A DNA stretch of 8,792 nucleotides, taken from assembly GCA_003141795.1 (NCBI GenBank), contig PLNO01000141.1:9123-17914 (forward strand), in the 5' to 3' direction. Positions 1 through 6,368 of the stretch are shown piece after piece. The notes under the pieces were generated by a model. That model did no database searches, was not told where the DNA came from, and saw only the letters and a list, made by a program, of their open reading frames with translations. This stretch comes from Spirochaetaceae bacterium (GTDB taxonomy: Bacteria > Spirochaetota > Spirochaetia > SZUA-6 > Fen-1364). The translations under genes were made by a program, and so were the position numbers. Position 1 is the first letter of the stretch. Every line of letters starts with the position of its first letter.

Positions 1-908
1 TCCTCGTGGCGCTCATGTCGTCGCGGCTGTCGACGATATGGTCCCTCGTGGTCACCCTGGGGTCAGTCATCGTGTACTTCTTCGTGTTCATGCTCGTTTT
101 CGAGTTCAACGACTACATTTTGCCGTTCTCCGCTCCCGCGATGGGCGCTCTCCTCACGTTCCTCGCCGTGGTTGCCTACAGGACGGTGTTCGAGGAGAAG
201 GACAAACGGCGCATCAGGGACATGTTCGGCAAGTACGTGAGCCCCGCGGTCGTAGACGAGATCCTGCAGAACCCACCCGAGCTCGGCGGCGTGGACAAGG
301 AGCTCACCGTGTTCTTCTCCGACATCCGCGGGTTCACGACGCTGTCGGAAAGCCTTTCACCGCAGGAGCTCGTGAACCACCTGAACCTCTACCTGACGGC
401 AATGACCGACCTCATCCTCGACTACAAGGGCACCCTGGACAAGTACGTCGGCGACGAGATCATGTGCTTCTGGGGCGCGCCGGTCCCGGAGGCCGACCAC
501 GCGCTCCTGGCATGCAAATGCGCGGTACGACAGATCCAGGTGCTCAACGAGATGAACGCGACATGGCCCGTCGAAAAACGGCTCAGCATAGGAATCGGGC
601 TGAACACGGGAATCATGACCGTTGGTAACATGGGTTCCATCGGCCGTATGAACTACACGCTCATGGGAGACAACGTCAACCTGGGCGCCCGTCTTGAAGG
701 GACGAACAAGCAGTACTTCACCACGATCATCATGAGCGAATCCACGTATACCCTCGTGAAGGACAAGGTGGATGCGCGCGAGCTGGACAACATCCGGGTC
801 AAGGGAAAAAACAAGCCTGTCCTCATCTATGAGCTTCTCGACATCAAGGGTGGCCTGGAGCCGCCCCTCAAGGCCGAGGACAAAGACGCGGCGAGGGTCA
901 GGGCGTAG
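1..908 (+). CDS. Class III adenylate/guanylate cyclase, membrane-anchored (5' part outside window)
   Basis: This is the C-terminal part of a nucleotide cyclase that converts ATP (or GTP) to the cyclic 3',5' form. The frame is open to the left edge, so the GTG at base 6 is not the real start; residues below are counted from it. Two hydrophobic segments (about 10-32 and 38-60) are followed by a short linker and the catalytic domain from about residue 95. The two metal-binding aspartates are D106 (FFSDIRGFTT) and D150 (DKYVGDEIMCF). K146 and T218 occupy the base-recognition positions, which favours ATP. N225 and R229 (VNLGARLE) are the transition-state residues. All catalytic positions are therefore present and the enzyme should be active. 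In such proteins a CHASE2 sensor often precedes paired membrane segments, so an extracytoplasmic sensor upstream is likely but not visible. The TAG stop lies 5 nt before the next gene, which suggests one transcript. The cyclase call is firm; the substrate is inferred. Confidence 0.93.
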   Translation, partial: LVALMSSRLSTIWSLVVTLGSVIVYFFVFMLVFEFNDYILPFSAPAMGALLTFLAVVAYRTVFEEKDKRRIRDMFGKYVSPAVVDEILQNPPELGGVDKELTVFFSDIRGFTTLSESLSPQELVNHLNLYLTAMTDLILDYKGTLDKYVGDEIMCFWGAPVPEADHALLACKCAVRQIQVLNEMNATWPVEKRLSIGIGLNTGIMTVGNMGSIGRMNYTLMGDNVNLGARLEGTNKQYFTTIIMSESTYTLVKDKVDARELDNIRVKGKNKPVLIYELLDIKGGLEPPLKAEDKDAARVRA

Positions 909-913
909 AGGCG

Positions 914-1648
914 ATGCGCGCTTTCCGTGCCCTGGGTTTGCTCGCGGCGGCAGCCGTGCTGTCGCAATGCGGGCTTCCCTCGTCGTTTTTCCTGAACCCT
1001 CCGGGGCAGGGGACGCTGGCGCTGCCCGGCACGCCGAACTTCTACGTGGTGAGCAACACCACCAACAGCGAGACAGAGTTCAGGGGTTTCGATCTGTACT
1101 ACAAGTTCTTCTCCACGGAATCATCGGTCAACAGCGGCCTGGCAGGCTCGAGCTACTCCTACACGGATCTGGTGTCGGCCGGGTTCATGTCCGTCTGCGC
1201 CAACACGGACTCCTCGGCCTCATCACGCGTGCTGCCCTTGATCACCGTTCCCACGTCGCCGACCAACTATCGGGGTACGGCCTTCGCCATCGAGTTTACC
1301 ATTGACGCGCATGGAAACTTCAGCTACGTCAGAGACAACACACCAACTGCCGTTGCCAATCCGGAGGCGTACGGAGCACCGGGACAAGATCCCTGGGACA
1401 TGCGTCGGAGCATTGAGGACATCACCACGTCGCATGCAAAGGTGTTCACAATCAATCCGAGCGGAAGCGGAACCATCGAGTACACCACATCGGACGGCGA
1501 CTTCAGCTCCGATCTGTATAATGCGCTCAACACCAGCACCGGCGCCTTCCTCGCTATGTACGCCGTAAGTGTTGGCTACGACAGCGCCGAAGGATATATT
1601 CGCTCGTATCCCATTTTCCTGGGCTATGTCAGGCTGAGCTATCCGTAG
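914..1648 (+). CDS. Putative lipoprotein of unknown function
   Basis: I do not recognise a characterised family for this 244-aa protein. It starts with a basic N-terminus and a hydrophobic stretch (residues 6-17), then LSQC with C19 as the likely lipidated cysteine. Glutamine at the -1 position is unusual for a lipobox, although spirochaetes are known for relaxed lipoboxes. The mature part is rich in Ser, Thr, Asn, Gly and Tyr, with few lysines, as expected for an exported beta-rich protein. An aromatic block, FRGFDLYYKFF, occurs near residues 56-66; I recall similar blocks in spirochaete lipoproteins but cannot verify this. The ATG follows the cyclase stop by 5 nt, and an AGAGG just before it overlaps that stop codon, so translation may be coupled. 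It could be a surface or periplasmic partner of the cyclase sensor, but that is only positional inference. Confidence 0.75.
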   Translation: MRAFRALGLLAAAAVLSQCGLPSSFFLNPPGQGTLALPGTPNFYVVSNTTNSETEFRGFDLYYKFFSTESSVNSGLAGSSYSYTDLVSAGFMSVCANTDSSASSRVLPLITVPTSPTNYRGTAFAIEFTIDAHGNFSYVRDNTPTAVANPEAYGAPGQDPWDMRRSIEDITTSHAKVFTINPSGSGTIEYTTSDGDFSSDLYNALNTSTGAFLAMYAVSVGYDSAEGYIRSYPIFLGYVRLSYP

Positions 1649-1667
1649 AATTTAGAGGGGATCATCC

Positions 1668-1946
1668 ATGTGGTTCTATTACTTTCGTGTCGGACTGACC
1701 TATGTGACGATCGGCGTCGCCTCCGCGGTGTTTTTCTTTTTCGTCGTGAAAAAACCCGTCCTGGGAAAGCTCTGGGGCGCGATCATCGTCGGCCTCGTGG
1801 GATCTTTTCTCGGTGGTCTGGTCGACCAGCTCTTCTCCAAGGTCATCCAGTACCTGTCCGACGTGAACTCCGTCAATGTGTTCACCGCCCTCGCGACCTC
1901 GATCCTGATGATTTGGCTGCTTTCAAAGGCCAGCTACCCGCGTTGA
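1668..1946 (+). CDS. Small integral membrane protein, unknown function
   Basis: This 92-aa protein has three hydrophobic segments: about residues 8-27 (including the run FFFFVV), 35-53 (glycine-rich, IIVGLVGSFLGGLV) and 70-86. A KKP turn separates the first two segments. The glycine-rich middle segment resembles small membrane proteins of the GlsB/YeaQ/YmgE type, but the overall pattern does not convince me of membership. The start is supported by GAGGGG seven bases before the ATG. It sits 19 nt after the lipoprotein gene and 12 nt before the YwbE gene, so all three are probably co-transcribed. It ends in TGA. No function can be assigned from sequence. Confidence 0.8.
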   Translation: MWFYYFRVGLTYVTIGVASAVFFFFVVKKPVLGKLWGAIIVGLVGSFLGGLVDQLFSKVIQYLSDVNSVNVFTALATSILMIWLLSKASYPR

Positions 1947-1958
1947 AAGGAGCCGAAA

Positions 1959-2165
1959 ATGGACGGAACAGTCAGATCGAGAATCGCCCCCGGCACCCGT
2001 GTTTCCATCGTCCTGAAGGCCGACCAGCAGAGCGGGCGCCGTACCGAGGGAATCGTCAAGGACATCCTTACGAGCTCACCCACGCATCCGCACGGCATCA
2101 AGGTACGGCTCGAGTCCGGGGAGGTCGGGAGGGTGCAGGAGATCATCGAAGGGGGAGGCCGATAG
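1959..2165 (+). CDS. ywbE: YwbE family protein (DUF2196)
   Basis: A complete 68-aa protein that matches the YwbE family (DUF2196/COG4895) over its whole length. The diagnostic blocks are PGTRVSIVLKADQQSG near residues 11-26, then TEGIVKDILTSSPTHPHGIK and the closing VRLESGEVGRVQEII. The family is widespread and small; its fold looks like a compact beta barrel and its biochemical role is not established. A strong ribosome-binding site (AAAGGAG, six bases before the ATG) sits in the short gap after the membrane-protein gene, so it is almost certainly translated efficiently from the same message. It ends in TAG. The family assignment is confident; the function remains unknown. Confidence 0.93.
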   Translation: MDGTVRSRIAPGTRVSIVLKADQQSGRRTEGIVKDILTSSPTHPHGIKVRLESGEVGRVQEIIEGGGR

Positions 2166-2215
2166 GCTCCGGGAGGGCGCTTGTTGCGAACCCCTCTGGG
2201 CTGTATCTTCTGCGC

Positions 2216-2953
2216 ATGACGATTCCCGCCCGCTGGCCTAAAAGCGCACTCATCCTGCTCCTCTTTTCAGCCCTTTTCCCGCGTTTAACGGACCGCGCTT
2301 TCGCGGAAGGCATCGCGATCGATCCGATCATCGATCCTGTCATGCTCGCCGCTGGATTCGGAACGGCGGGGATCAGCGAGCTCCTCATCAGGTACGCCCC
2401 GCCCATAGATCTGCTGGACCCGCCTGATGCAAGCCTCATCAATCCCGTCGACAAGGCGATGATGTTTCCGTATTCCTTCCAAACGGACGTTGCGAGCACG
2501 GTGATGCAATACTCGGCGGCGGCGATCCCCGTGCTCATGAGCGCATCCACGGGCAACATGCAGAAGACGATCACCGACGGAATGGTCTACGCGGAGTCCC
2601 TCGCTCTTGCCTATGGCTCGAAGAACGTGCTCAAGTACCTTCTTCCACGCTACAGACCCTACGTGTACGAGGGCGGGGCGCCGGGCATGGATTCGACCCA
2701 GGACAACGAATCCTTTCCCTCGGCCCATTCTACAATGGCATTCACCGCGGCCGCTTTTGCCGTCTATCTCTACACTCAAGGTCTTCCCGGGTCGGCGGAC
2801 GAGTGGCCGTTCCTCGTGGCAGACTACGGCCTTGCGGGCCTGACGGCTTCTTACAGAGTGCTCTCGGGGATGCACTTCGTAACGGATGTTCTTGCAGGGG
2901 CAGTGCTCGGGACCTTCTGCGGCTTCATAATTCCTTCGATTCTAAGAAGATAG
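2216..2953 (+). CDS. Exported PAP2-family phosphatase
   Basis: This 245-aa protein is a type 2 phosphatidic acid phosphatase-like enzyme that probably removes phosphate from a membrane lipid or isoprenoid phosphate outside the cytoplasm. All three motifs of the family are present: K140-x6-R147-P148 (KYLLPRYRP), P168-S-A-H171 (SFPSAHS), and R214-x5-H220-x3-D224. H220 is the expected nucleophile, with H171 as the acid. The N-terminus (about residues 10-30, ending RAFAEG) looks like a cleavable signal peptide. Hydrophobic segments follow around the motifs, for example residues 174-190 and 225-243. The reading frame is open upstream to about 1670, but the ATG at 2216 is the only start giving a sensible signal peptide, and the upstream part overlaps two well-supported genes. 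No good ribosome-binding site precedes it. Candidate substrates are undecaprenyl-PP, phosphatidate or lipid A; the sequence does not decide. Confidence 0.9.
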   Translation: MTIPARWPKSALILLLFSALFPRLTDRAFAEGIAIDPIIDPVMLAAGFGTAGISELLIRYAPPIDLLDPPDASLINPVDKAMMFPYSFQTDVASTVMQYSAAAIPVLMSASTGNMQKTITDGMVYAESLALAYGSKNVLKYLLPRYRPYVYEGGAPGMDSTQDNESFPSAHSTMAFTAAAFAVYLYTQGLPGSADEWPFLVADYGLAGLTASYRVLSGMHFVTDVLAGAVLGTFCGFIIPSILRR

Positions 2954-3149
2954 GAGTCTCCGAGAGCTGTGCTGTATTGGCGCCTACAATCTTCCAACTA
3001 TCCTACTTCCGATAATACATATTCTGTCTACTAACTGGGCATCCCATAAATGCATGCATGAGCCGAGCCCTGGCCAAACCAGCCACATGCGACGCCATGG
3101 GGTCCTGGGCCCTCCCGATGGCAGCTTTCGCACCCACATGGCACTCCGC
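2954..3149. other. Intergenic region between converging genes
   Basis: This stretch separates the PAP2 gene (+) from the TPR gene (-), both of which end here. The first part (about 2975-3050) is visibly richer in A and T than the genes around it, and it includes the 10-base palindrome ATGCATGCAT at 3050-3059. The second part contains a GC-rich imperfect hairpin (3094-3122). No open frame in it has convincing coding character, and I found no tRNA or known RNA shape. It probably serves as the shared transcription end of the two converging units. Confidence 0.5.
3094..3122. terminator. Imperfect hairpin, possible bidirectional terminator
   Basis: GCCAT-G-GGG pairs with CCC-G-ATGGC around an 11-base loop, giving a nine-position stem with one G-G mismatch. 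It lies between the stops of two converging genes, where a shared terminator would be expected. Neither strand has a T-run after the stem, so it does not meet the intrinsic-terminator pattern; the call rests on position and base pairing only. Confidence 0.25.
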
Positions 3150-4067
3150 CTACTGTGAGCTTCCAGAGGATGTCGCACTGATGAGAGGCTCGATCCAGGG
3201 CGTTTTCAACTGCTTTTGCGCGAGTGCTCGGTAGCTTCCCGATGATTGAGCCGACGCGATGAGCTGCCAGAGCAGTCGCGAATGCTCTGGGTATCCCTCA
3301 GCAAACGTCGCCCCTGCCAGGTAGTACAGGTCCTTGTACAAGTCATAGCGAGCCGCATAATCCCGGAGATCCGCCGTGGTATCGATTCTCTCCAGCAGGT
3401 CTTTCAACGAGGAGAAACCGTAATCGACGTCCCTGTCGTGGAGAACTCCCGTGATCGCACTTACCCTGTAAATGACCGAAAAAAGAAGCTGCGATACGGC
3501 CTGGCCGAATCGTCCCGTCCTATAGTAGAACCACCCAAGCTTCGAATGCGCCGACGCGGAGAAAGCGTCGCTGAAGCTGTACAGTGTCAGCGTTCGGTCG
3601 ATGCCCTTTTCCCGAAACAGCTTCTCCACCTGCGTACGAAGCTTGTACGTGTCGGTTTCCGTGAAATGTCGGTCGTCGGCAACGATCAACGTTAACCGAT
3701 CTTCCATCAACCTGTAAAGTCCTTGTCCCTCATAGACGTGGGCGAGCTTGTATAAAACATCGTACTGCATGTCAGGCAAGTAAAAGGATTTTCTCATGTC
3801 GTACGCTTTTTTATACTGCACTAAAGCAAGGTCAGTCTCGCCTTCTTCGAAATAGACGTCTCCGAGCCCGATCTCGGCCTCTGGAAAGGAAGCGGCTCCT
3901 GCAATCGCCTGCTTGTACAGCTGCAACGCCCGTCCGTACTCTCTCTGCTCCATTGCCGCATTCCCCTGCTCATAGGAAAGCCAGCTCGCGTTTTGCTGGG
4001 AATCTGCAAAGCCCAGGAAGGCGCACACCATGAAGGCGGCAGCCGGTAATGTCACCCTTGCGCGCAT
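3150..4067 (-). CDS. Exported tetratricopeptide (TPR) protein
   Basis: This 305-aa protein begins with a signal peptide (hydrophobic residues 7-21, likely cut after GFA at 21 or ADS at 23), so it should be periplasmic. The cysteine at 15 lies inside the hydrophobic core and has no lipobox. Two clear TPR units follow: about residues 29-62 (YEQGNAAMEQREYGRALQLY) and 63-98 (IGLGDVYFEEGETDLALVQY). A weaker repeat lies around 102-136, and another around 172-203 (LGWFYYRTGRFGQAV). TPRs bind other proteins; the partner is unknown. The start is supported by GAGGAG 11 bases upstream, inside ispG. The ATG lies 16 nt inside the 3' end of ispG, so the two are translated from one message and may be coupled. 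It ends in TAG. The family call is sound and the role is unknown. Confidence 0.87.
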   Translation of the reverse strand: MRARVTLPAAAFMVCAFLGFADSQQNASWLSYEQGNAAMEQREYGRALQLYKQAIAGAASFPEAEIGLGDVYFEEGETDLALVQYKKAYDMRKSFYLPDMQYDVLYKLAHVYEGQGLYRLMEDRLTLIVADDRHFTETDTYKLRTQVEKLFREKGIDRTLTLYSFSDAFSASAHSKLGWFYYRTGRFGQAVSQLLFSVIYRVSAITGVLHDRDVDYGFSSLKDLLERIDTTADLRDYAARYDLYKDLYYLAGATFAEGYPEHSRLLWQLIASAQSSGSYRALAQKQLKTPWIEPLISATSSGSSQ

Positions 4068-5089
4068 GCTTTGGCAAACTCCTCTTCAAAAGCAGATACC
4101 GCCTCTCCGAACGGGACCTGTCGCACCGTTTGCCCATGACGGAAGATGATCGCCATGGAGCCGGCACCGGTAATACCAAGGTCGGCATGGCGAGCTTCCG
4201 AAGGCCCGTTGACCACACACCCCATGACGGCAACCGTCATCGGCTTCCCGGTATGATGTATTAAAAAAGATGCATCATGAAGAAACCCTTGAACATCGAA
4301 CGACGACCTCCCGCAGTGAGGGCACGAAACGATGTTGACGCCAAGAGATCTCAGACCGAGGGTTCGGAGGATCTCGTTCCCTGCCCAGACTTCCTCAGCC
4401 GCAGAAGCTGACAATGATACCCGGATCGTGTCCCCCACCCCCTGGCGCAGGAGGGTAGCGATTCCAATGGAGTTTTTCACGATGCCGGGAACGAGTGGCC
4501 CGGCTTCCGTCACACCGAGGTGAACGGGGTGATCGTGCAACCGGGAGAACAGGAGGTTGGCCTCGATTGTCGTTTCAACATTGGACGATTTCAAGGAGAA
4601 CACGACGTCGCGAAAGCCGAGCTTCTCGAGGATGCCGAGCTCCCCTTCCGCGGCTTCCACCATGGCAGCCGCCTGGTCCGGACGCCCAGCGAGCTCCCGC
4701 GGCAGCGACCCGGCATTGACACCGATTCGCAGACCGACCCCGGCGTCACGGGCCTTACGTACGACCTCTTCCACTTTCCACGGTTCTCCGATATTCCCCG
4801 GATTCAGACGGATCTTTGCGATGGGGTGGTCGAGGCACCGCAGTGCGATCCGGTAGTCGAAATGGATATCCGCTGAGAGAGGCATGCGGCTGGAGCGGGC
4901 GAGCTTTCCCAACAGATCGGCTGTCGAGGTGTCGGGGACTGCGAATCGTACGAGGTCACATCCTGCCTCTGTAAGCGATTGAAGATCCGCCTGTACCGAG
5001 GGAAAGCTCGCCTCCGTGAGGGGCTCTTTCCACATGGTCTGCACGGAAATCGGTGCTTCCCCACCGATAAAAAGCGGCCCCGACCTCAC
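4052..5089 (-). CDS. ispG: 4-hydroxy-3-methylbut-2-enyl diphosphate synthase (IspG/GcpE)
   Basis: IspG carries out the penultimate step of the MEP isoprenoid pathway, reducing 2-C-methylerythritol 2,4-cyclodiphosphate to HMBPP with a [4Fe-4S] cluster in the cytoplasm. The TIM-barrel domain is recognisable from PISVQTM (residues 13-19), through ADIHFDYRIAL (73-83), RLNPGNIG (94-101) and RIGVNAGSL (121-129), to HLGVTEAG (190-197). The cluster ligands are C256 and C259 (SCPHCGR), C291 (MGCVVNGPSEA) and E298. At 345 aa it is slightly short for the bacterial single-subunit form, mainly at the N-terminus. The assigned start is a GTG with no ribosome-binding site before it. The codons just upstream (5090-5107) still read RRATRT, matching the usual IspG opening RRxTRxV, yet contain no start codon up to the stop at 5210. 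The true start is therefore uncertain. It ends in TGA, overlapping the TPR gene by 16 nt. Confidence 0.94.
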   Translation of the reverse strand: MRSGPLFIGGEAPISVQTMWKEPLTEASFPSVQADLQSLTEAGCDLVRFAVPDTSTADLLGKLARSSRMPLSADIHFDYRIALRCLDHPIAKIRLNPGNIGEPWKVEEVVRKARDAGVGLRIGVNAGSLPRELAGRPDQAAAMVEAAEGELGILEKLGFRDVVFSLKSSNVETTIEANLLFSRLHDHPVHLGVTEAGPLVPGIVKNSIGIATLLRQGVGDTIRVSLSASAAEEVWAGNEILRTLGLRSLGVNIVSCPHCGRSSFDVQGFLHDASFLIHHTGKPMTVAVMGCVVNGPSEARHADLGITGAGSMAIIFRHGQTVRQVPFGEAVSAFEEEFAKACAQG

Positions 5090-5183
5090 CGTCCGCGTTG
5101 CACGGCGGAGGTTCGAAGTACGTACAGTGTCGTGTCGCTGTGAAGCTGCTCCCGGTTCCCCGCTCGTCGTATGCTCACCTTCC

Positions 5184-5203
5184 CGCCCGCCGCGCGGCGG
5201 GCG
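5184..5203. terminator. Perfect 20-bp GC palindrome after the LppM-like gene
   Basis: Every base from 5184 to 5203 is G or C and the sequence equals its own reverse complement, so the RNA can form an eight-pair stem around a four-base loop. On the - strand it begins 6 nt after the TGA stop of the LppM-like lipoprotein gene and lies about 95 nt before ispG. That position suits a transcription or mRNA 3' end, but no T-run follows on either strand, so it is not a standard intrinsic terminator. It could instead be an mRNA-protecting hairpin or an accidental palindrome in GC-rich DNA. Confidence 0.4.
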
Positions 5204-5209
5204 CCGTGC

Positions 5210-5821
5210 TCACCAGCTCAGCTCGAGAACGATGTCACTCGTCGTGGTCATGACGTCGCGAACGCTCGCCTTATAGGTAAGTGTCCGCTTGTCGGGGGAC
5301 ACCGTACCGAGGCTCGAGGATTGGATGGGACGGGGCGTCTCAACGGTGAGGGCGATGTCGTAGCCGCTGAAGAGGGAGTCGATCATCCGCTTGGTATCTT
5401 CTGTCAAGGGCTCGGGAGGCACTTTCGCGACCACCTGGGAGAGGGAGCGTCGGGAGCCGTTCGTAGTGGATTTCAGCTCCGCATCCTTGAACGCATCCAG
5501 CTGCGCCAGCGCCTCCAGCGAGTCGAAGGAGAGCTCCGCGTGGATCGTGACGTCTTTCTCGTTCTCCGTCCTGCTGAACTGCGTGAGCCGCACTTTCCCG
5601 TTTGCCGCAGCGAGGGACCTGTCGAAATCCGCCCGGGAAATTGGAAGCGGGATCGCGCTTTTTCCGCTGCTGGACGTGCCAAGGTCAGCGGCCAACTGTG
5701 AAACTTTGTAGGTGAGCGCGAGGATTCCAGAGCCATTGTCGTGAATCGTCATCCGGCTGTCGATGCCGACGCATGAAGCCAGGAGAATGGTGCTGAGGCA
5801 GAGGAGGGCGATCTTTCGCAT
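5210..5821 (-). CDS. Putative lipoprotein, LppM-like domain
   Basis: This 203-aa protein has a textbook lipoprotein signal: MRK, a hydrophobic run (residues 4-14) and the lipobox LASC with C17 as the lipidated residue. I chose the ATG at 5819-5821 rather than an upstream in-frame start 12 codons earlier, because the lipoprotein signal begins here and AAAGGA lies six bases before it. The mature part opens with IDSRMTIHDNGSGILALTYK, the kind of 'basic strand, then D-x-G-S-G' opening seen in LppM (DUF3153)-type bacterial lipoproteins. A long hydrophilic middle and a C-terminal strand pair (TLTYKASVRDVM ... IVLELSW) follow. LppM-like proteins have no settled biochemical role. A possible promoter lies immediately upstream. 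The stop (TGA) is followed by a GC palindrome, so this may be a single-gene unit apart from ispG. The lipoprotein call is strong; the domain call is tentative. Confidence 0.8.
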   Translation of the reverse strand: MRKIALLCLSTILLASCVGIDSRMTIHDNGSGILALTYKVSQLAADLGTSSSGKSAIPLPISRADFDRSLAAANGKVRLTQFSRTENEKDVTIHAELSFDSLEALAQLDAFKDAELKSTTNGSRRSLSQVVAKVPPEPLTEDTKRMIDSLFSGYDIALTVETPRPIQSSSLGTVSPDKRTLTYKASVRDVMTTTSDIVLELSW

Positions 5822-5839
5822 GTGCGTTCCTTTGCCGCT

Positions 5840-5869
5840 ACTATAGCTGATTAGCACGGGAAATGCCAG
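5840..5869 (-). promoter_or_regulatory. Possible sigma-70 type promoter for the LppM-like gene
   Basis: On the - strand CTGGCA (5864-5869, four of six matches to TTGACA) is followed after 18 bases by TATAGT (5840-5845, five of six matches to TATAAT). Transcription would begin about 12 bases before the ATG, leaving just room for the AAAGGA ribosome-binding site. The -35 match is weak, so this is a tentative call. Confidence 0.3.
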
Positions 5870-5893
5870 AGTGAGCGTCGCGTCCGGCGCCGT

Positions 5894-6292
5894 TTACGAG
5901 CTGGCCGCCCGCCGGTTGTACCAGTTCTTCGCCTTGCGCTTCGTCAATTGCTCGTCCCGATGCGCCCAGTAGTACTGCAGCGTCCGAGAGTTCTCGCAGG
6001 AATGGCAGATGGCCTTGCCCGCGCGGAACTCCTTCTGCGACATCCACTTTCCGCATCTCTCGCATTTGCGCTCGTTCCCGTGCGGATCCTTGGCATCGTG
6101 GAGGAAATAGAAGCTCGACCGTATCTTCATCAGGTTGCGGTGCGACACCTGCCCCGTGTTCAGCCAATGATGGATGGTGGACTGCGTCCTTTGGAACATA
6201 CGGCTGAGATCCGATTTCGTCATCCCCCATGCCGACATCATCCACTCGAGCATCTCACGCACGGGAGGGTCTTCCGGCAATTCTCCTGGCAT
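5894..6292 (-). CDS. Helix-turn-helix plus four-cysteine zinc-ribbon protein
   Basis: This 132-aa protein has two parts. Residues 22-44 (WGMTKSDLSRMFQRTQSTIH and on to WL) form a helix-turn-helix of the kind found in phage-repressor-like DNA-binding proteins. Residues 77-99 hold C77-x2-C80-x15-C96-x2-C99, a zinc ribbon, followed by a basic aromatic tail (YYWAHRDEQLTKRKAKNWYN). The ribbon and tail resemble the start of recombination endonuclease VII-like and other HNH proteins, but no histidine-asparagine catalytic block follows, so I do not call it a nuclease. I chose the ATG at 6290-6292 over the GTG three codons upstream, because GAGGTGG lies five bases before the ATG and would be too close to the GTG. 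It sits alone between guaA and the LppM-like gene and ends in TAA. It is probably a small DNA- or RNA-binding regulator; this is inferred from the domains only. Confidence 0.75.
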   Translation of the reverse strand: MPGELPEDPPVREMLEWMMSAWGMTKSDLSRMFQRTQSTIHHWLNTGQVSHRNLMKIRSSFYFLHDAKDPHGNERKCERCGKWMSQKEFRAGKAICHSCENSRTLQYYWAHRDEQLTKRKAKNWYNRRAASS

Positions 6293-6368
6293 TGCGTCCA
6301 CCTCGCTACATTCTTTATCGGCAACGTACAGCCATTATCTTAAGCGGCGCCGTCCATTATGCCGTTTG

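Noticed and set aside
1670..2215. The PAP2 reading frame stays open for 546 bases upstream, across the 92-aa gene and ywbE, suggesting a fused or overlapping larger protein.
   Set aside because: The upstream translation is rich in Arg, Pro and Gly with no hydrophobic or domain pattern, as expected from a shadow frame in GC-rich DNA; the overlapped genes have good ribosome-binding sites and one is a known family.
2984..3178. A 64-codon open frame on the - strand in the spacer.
   Set aside because: It overlaps the end of the TPR gene, has no ribosome-binding site that I can see, and its composition (many Trp, Arg and Met) is not protein-like.
5090..5209. Promoter for ispG (TTCACA with a downstream TACGTA on the - strand).
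   Set aside because: The -35-like box is good, but no acceptable -10 box lies at 16-18 bases.
6302..6368. Possible terminator after guaA (CGGCGCCG palindrome near 6343-6352).
   Set aside because: The stem would be only three or four pairs and no T-run follows; too weak to call.
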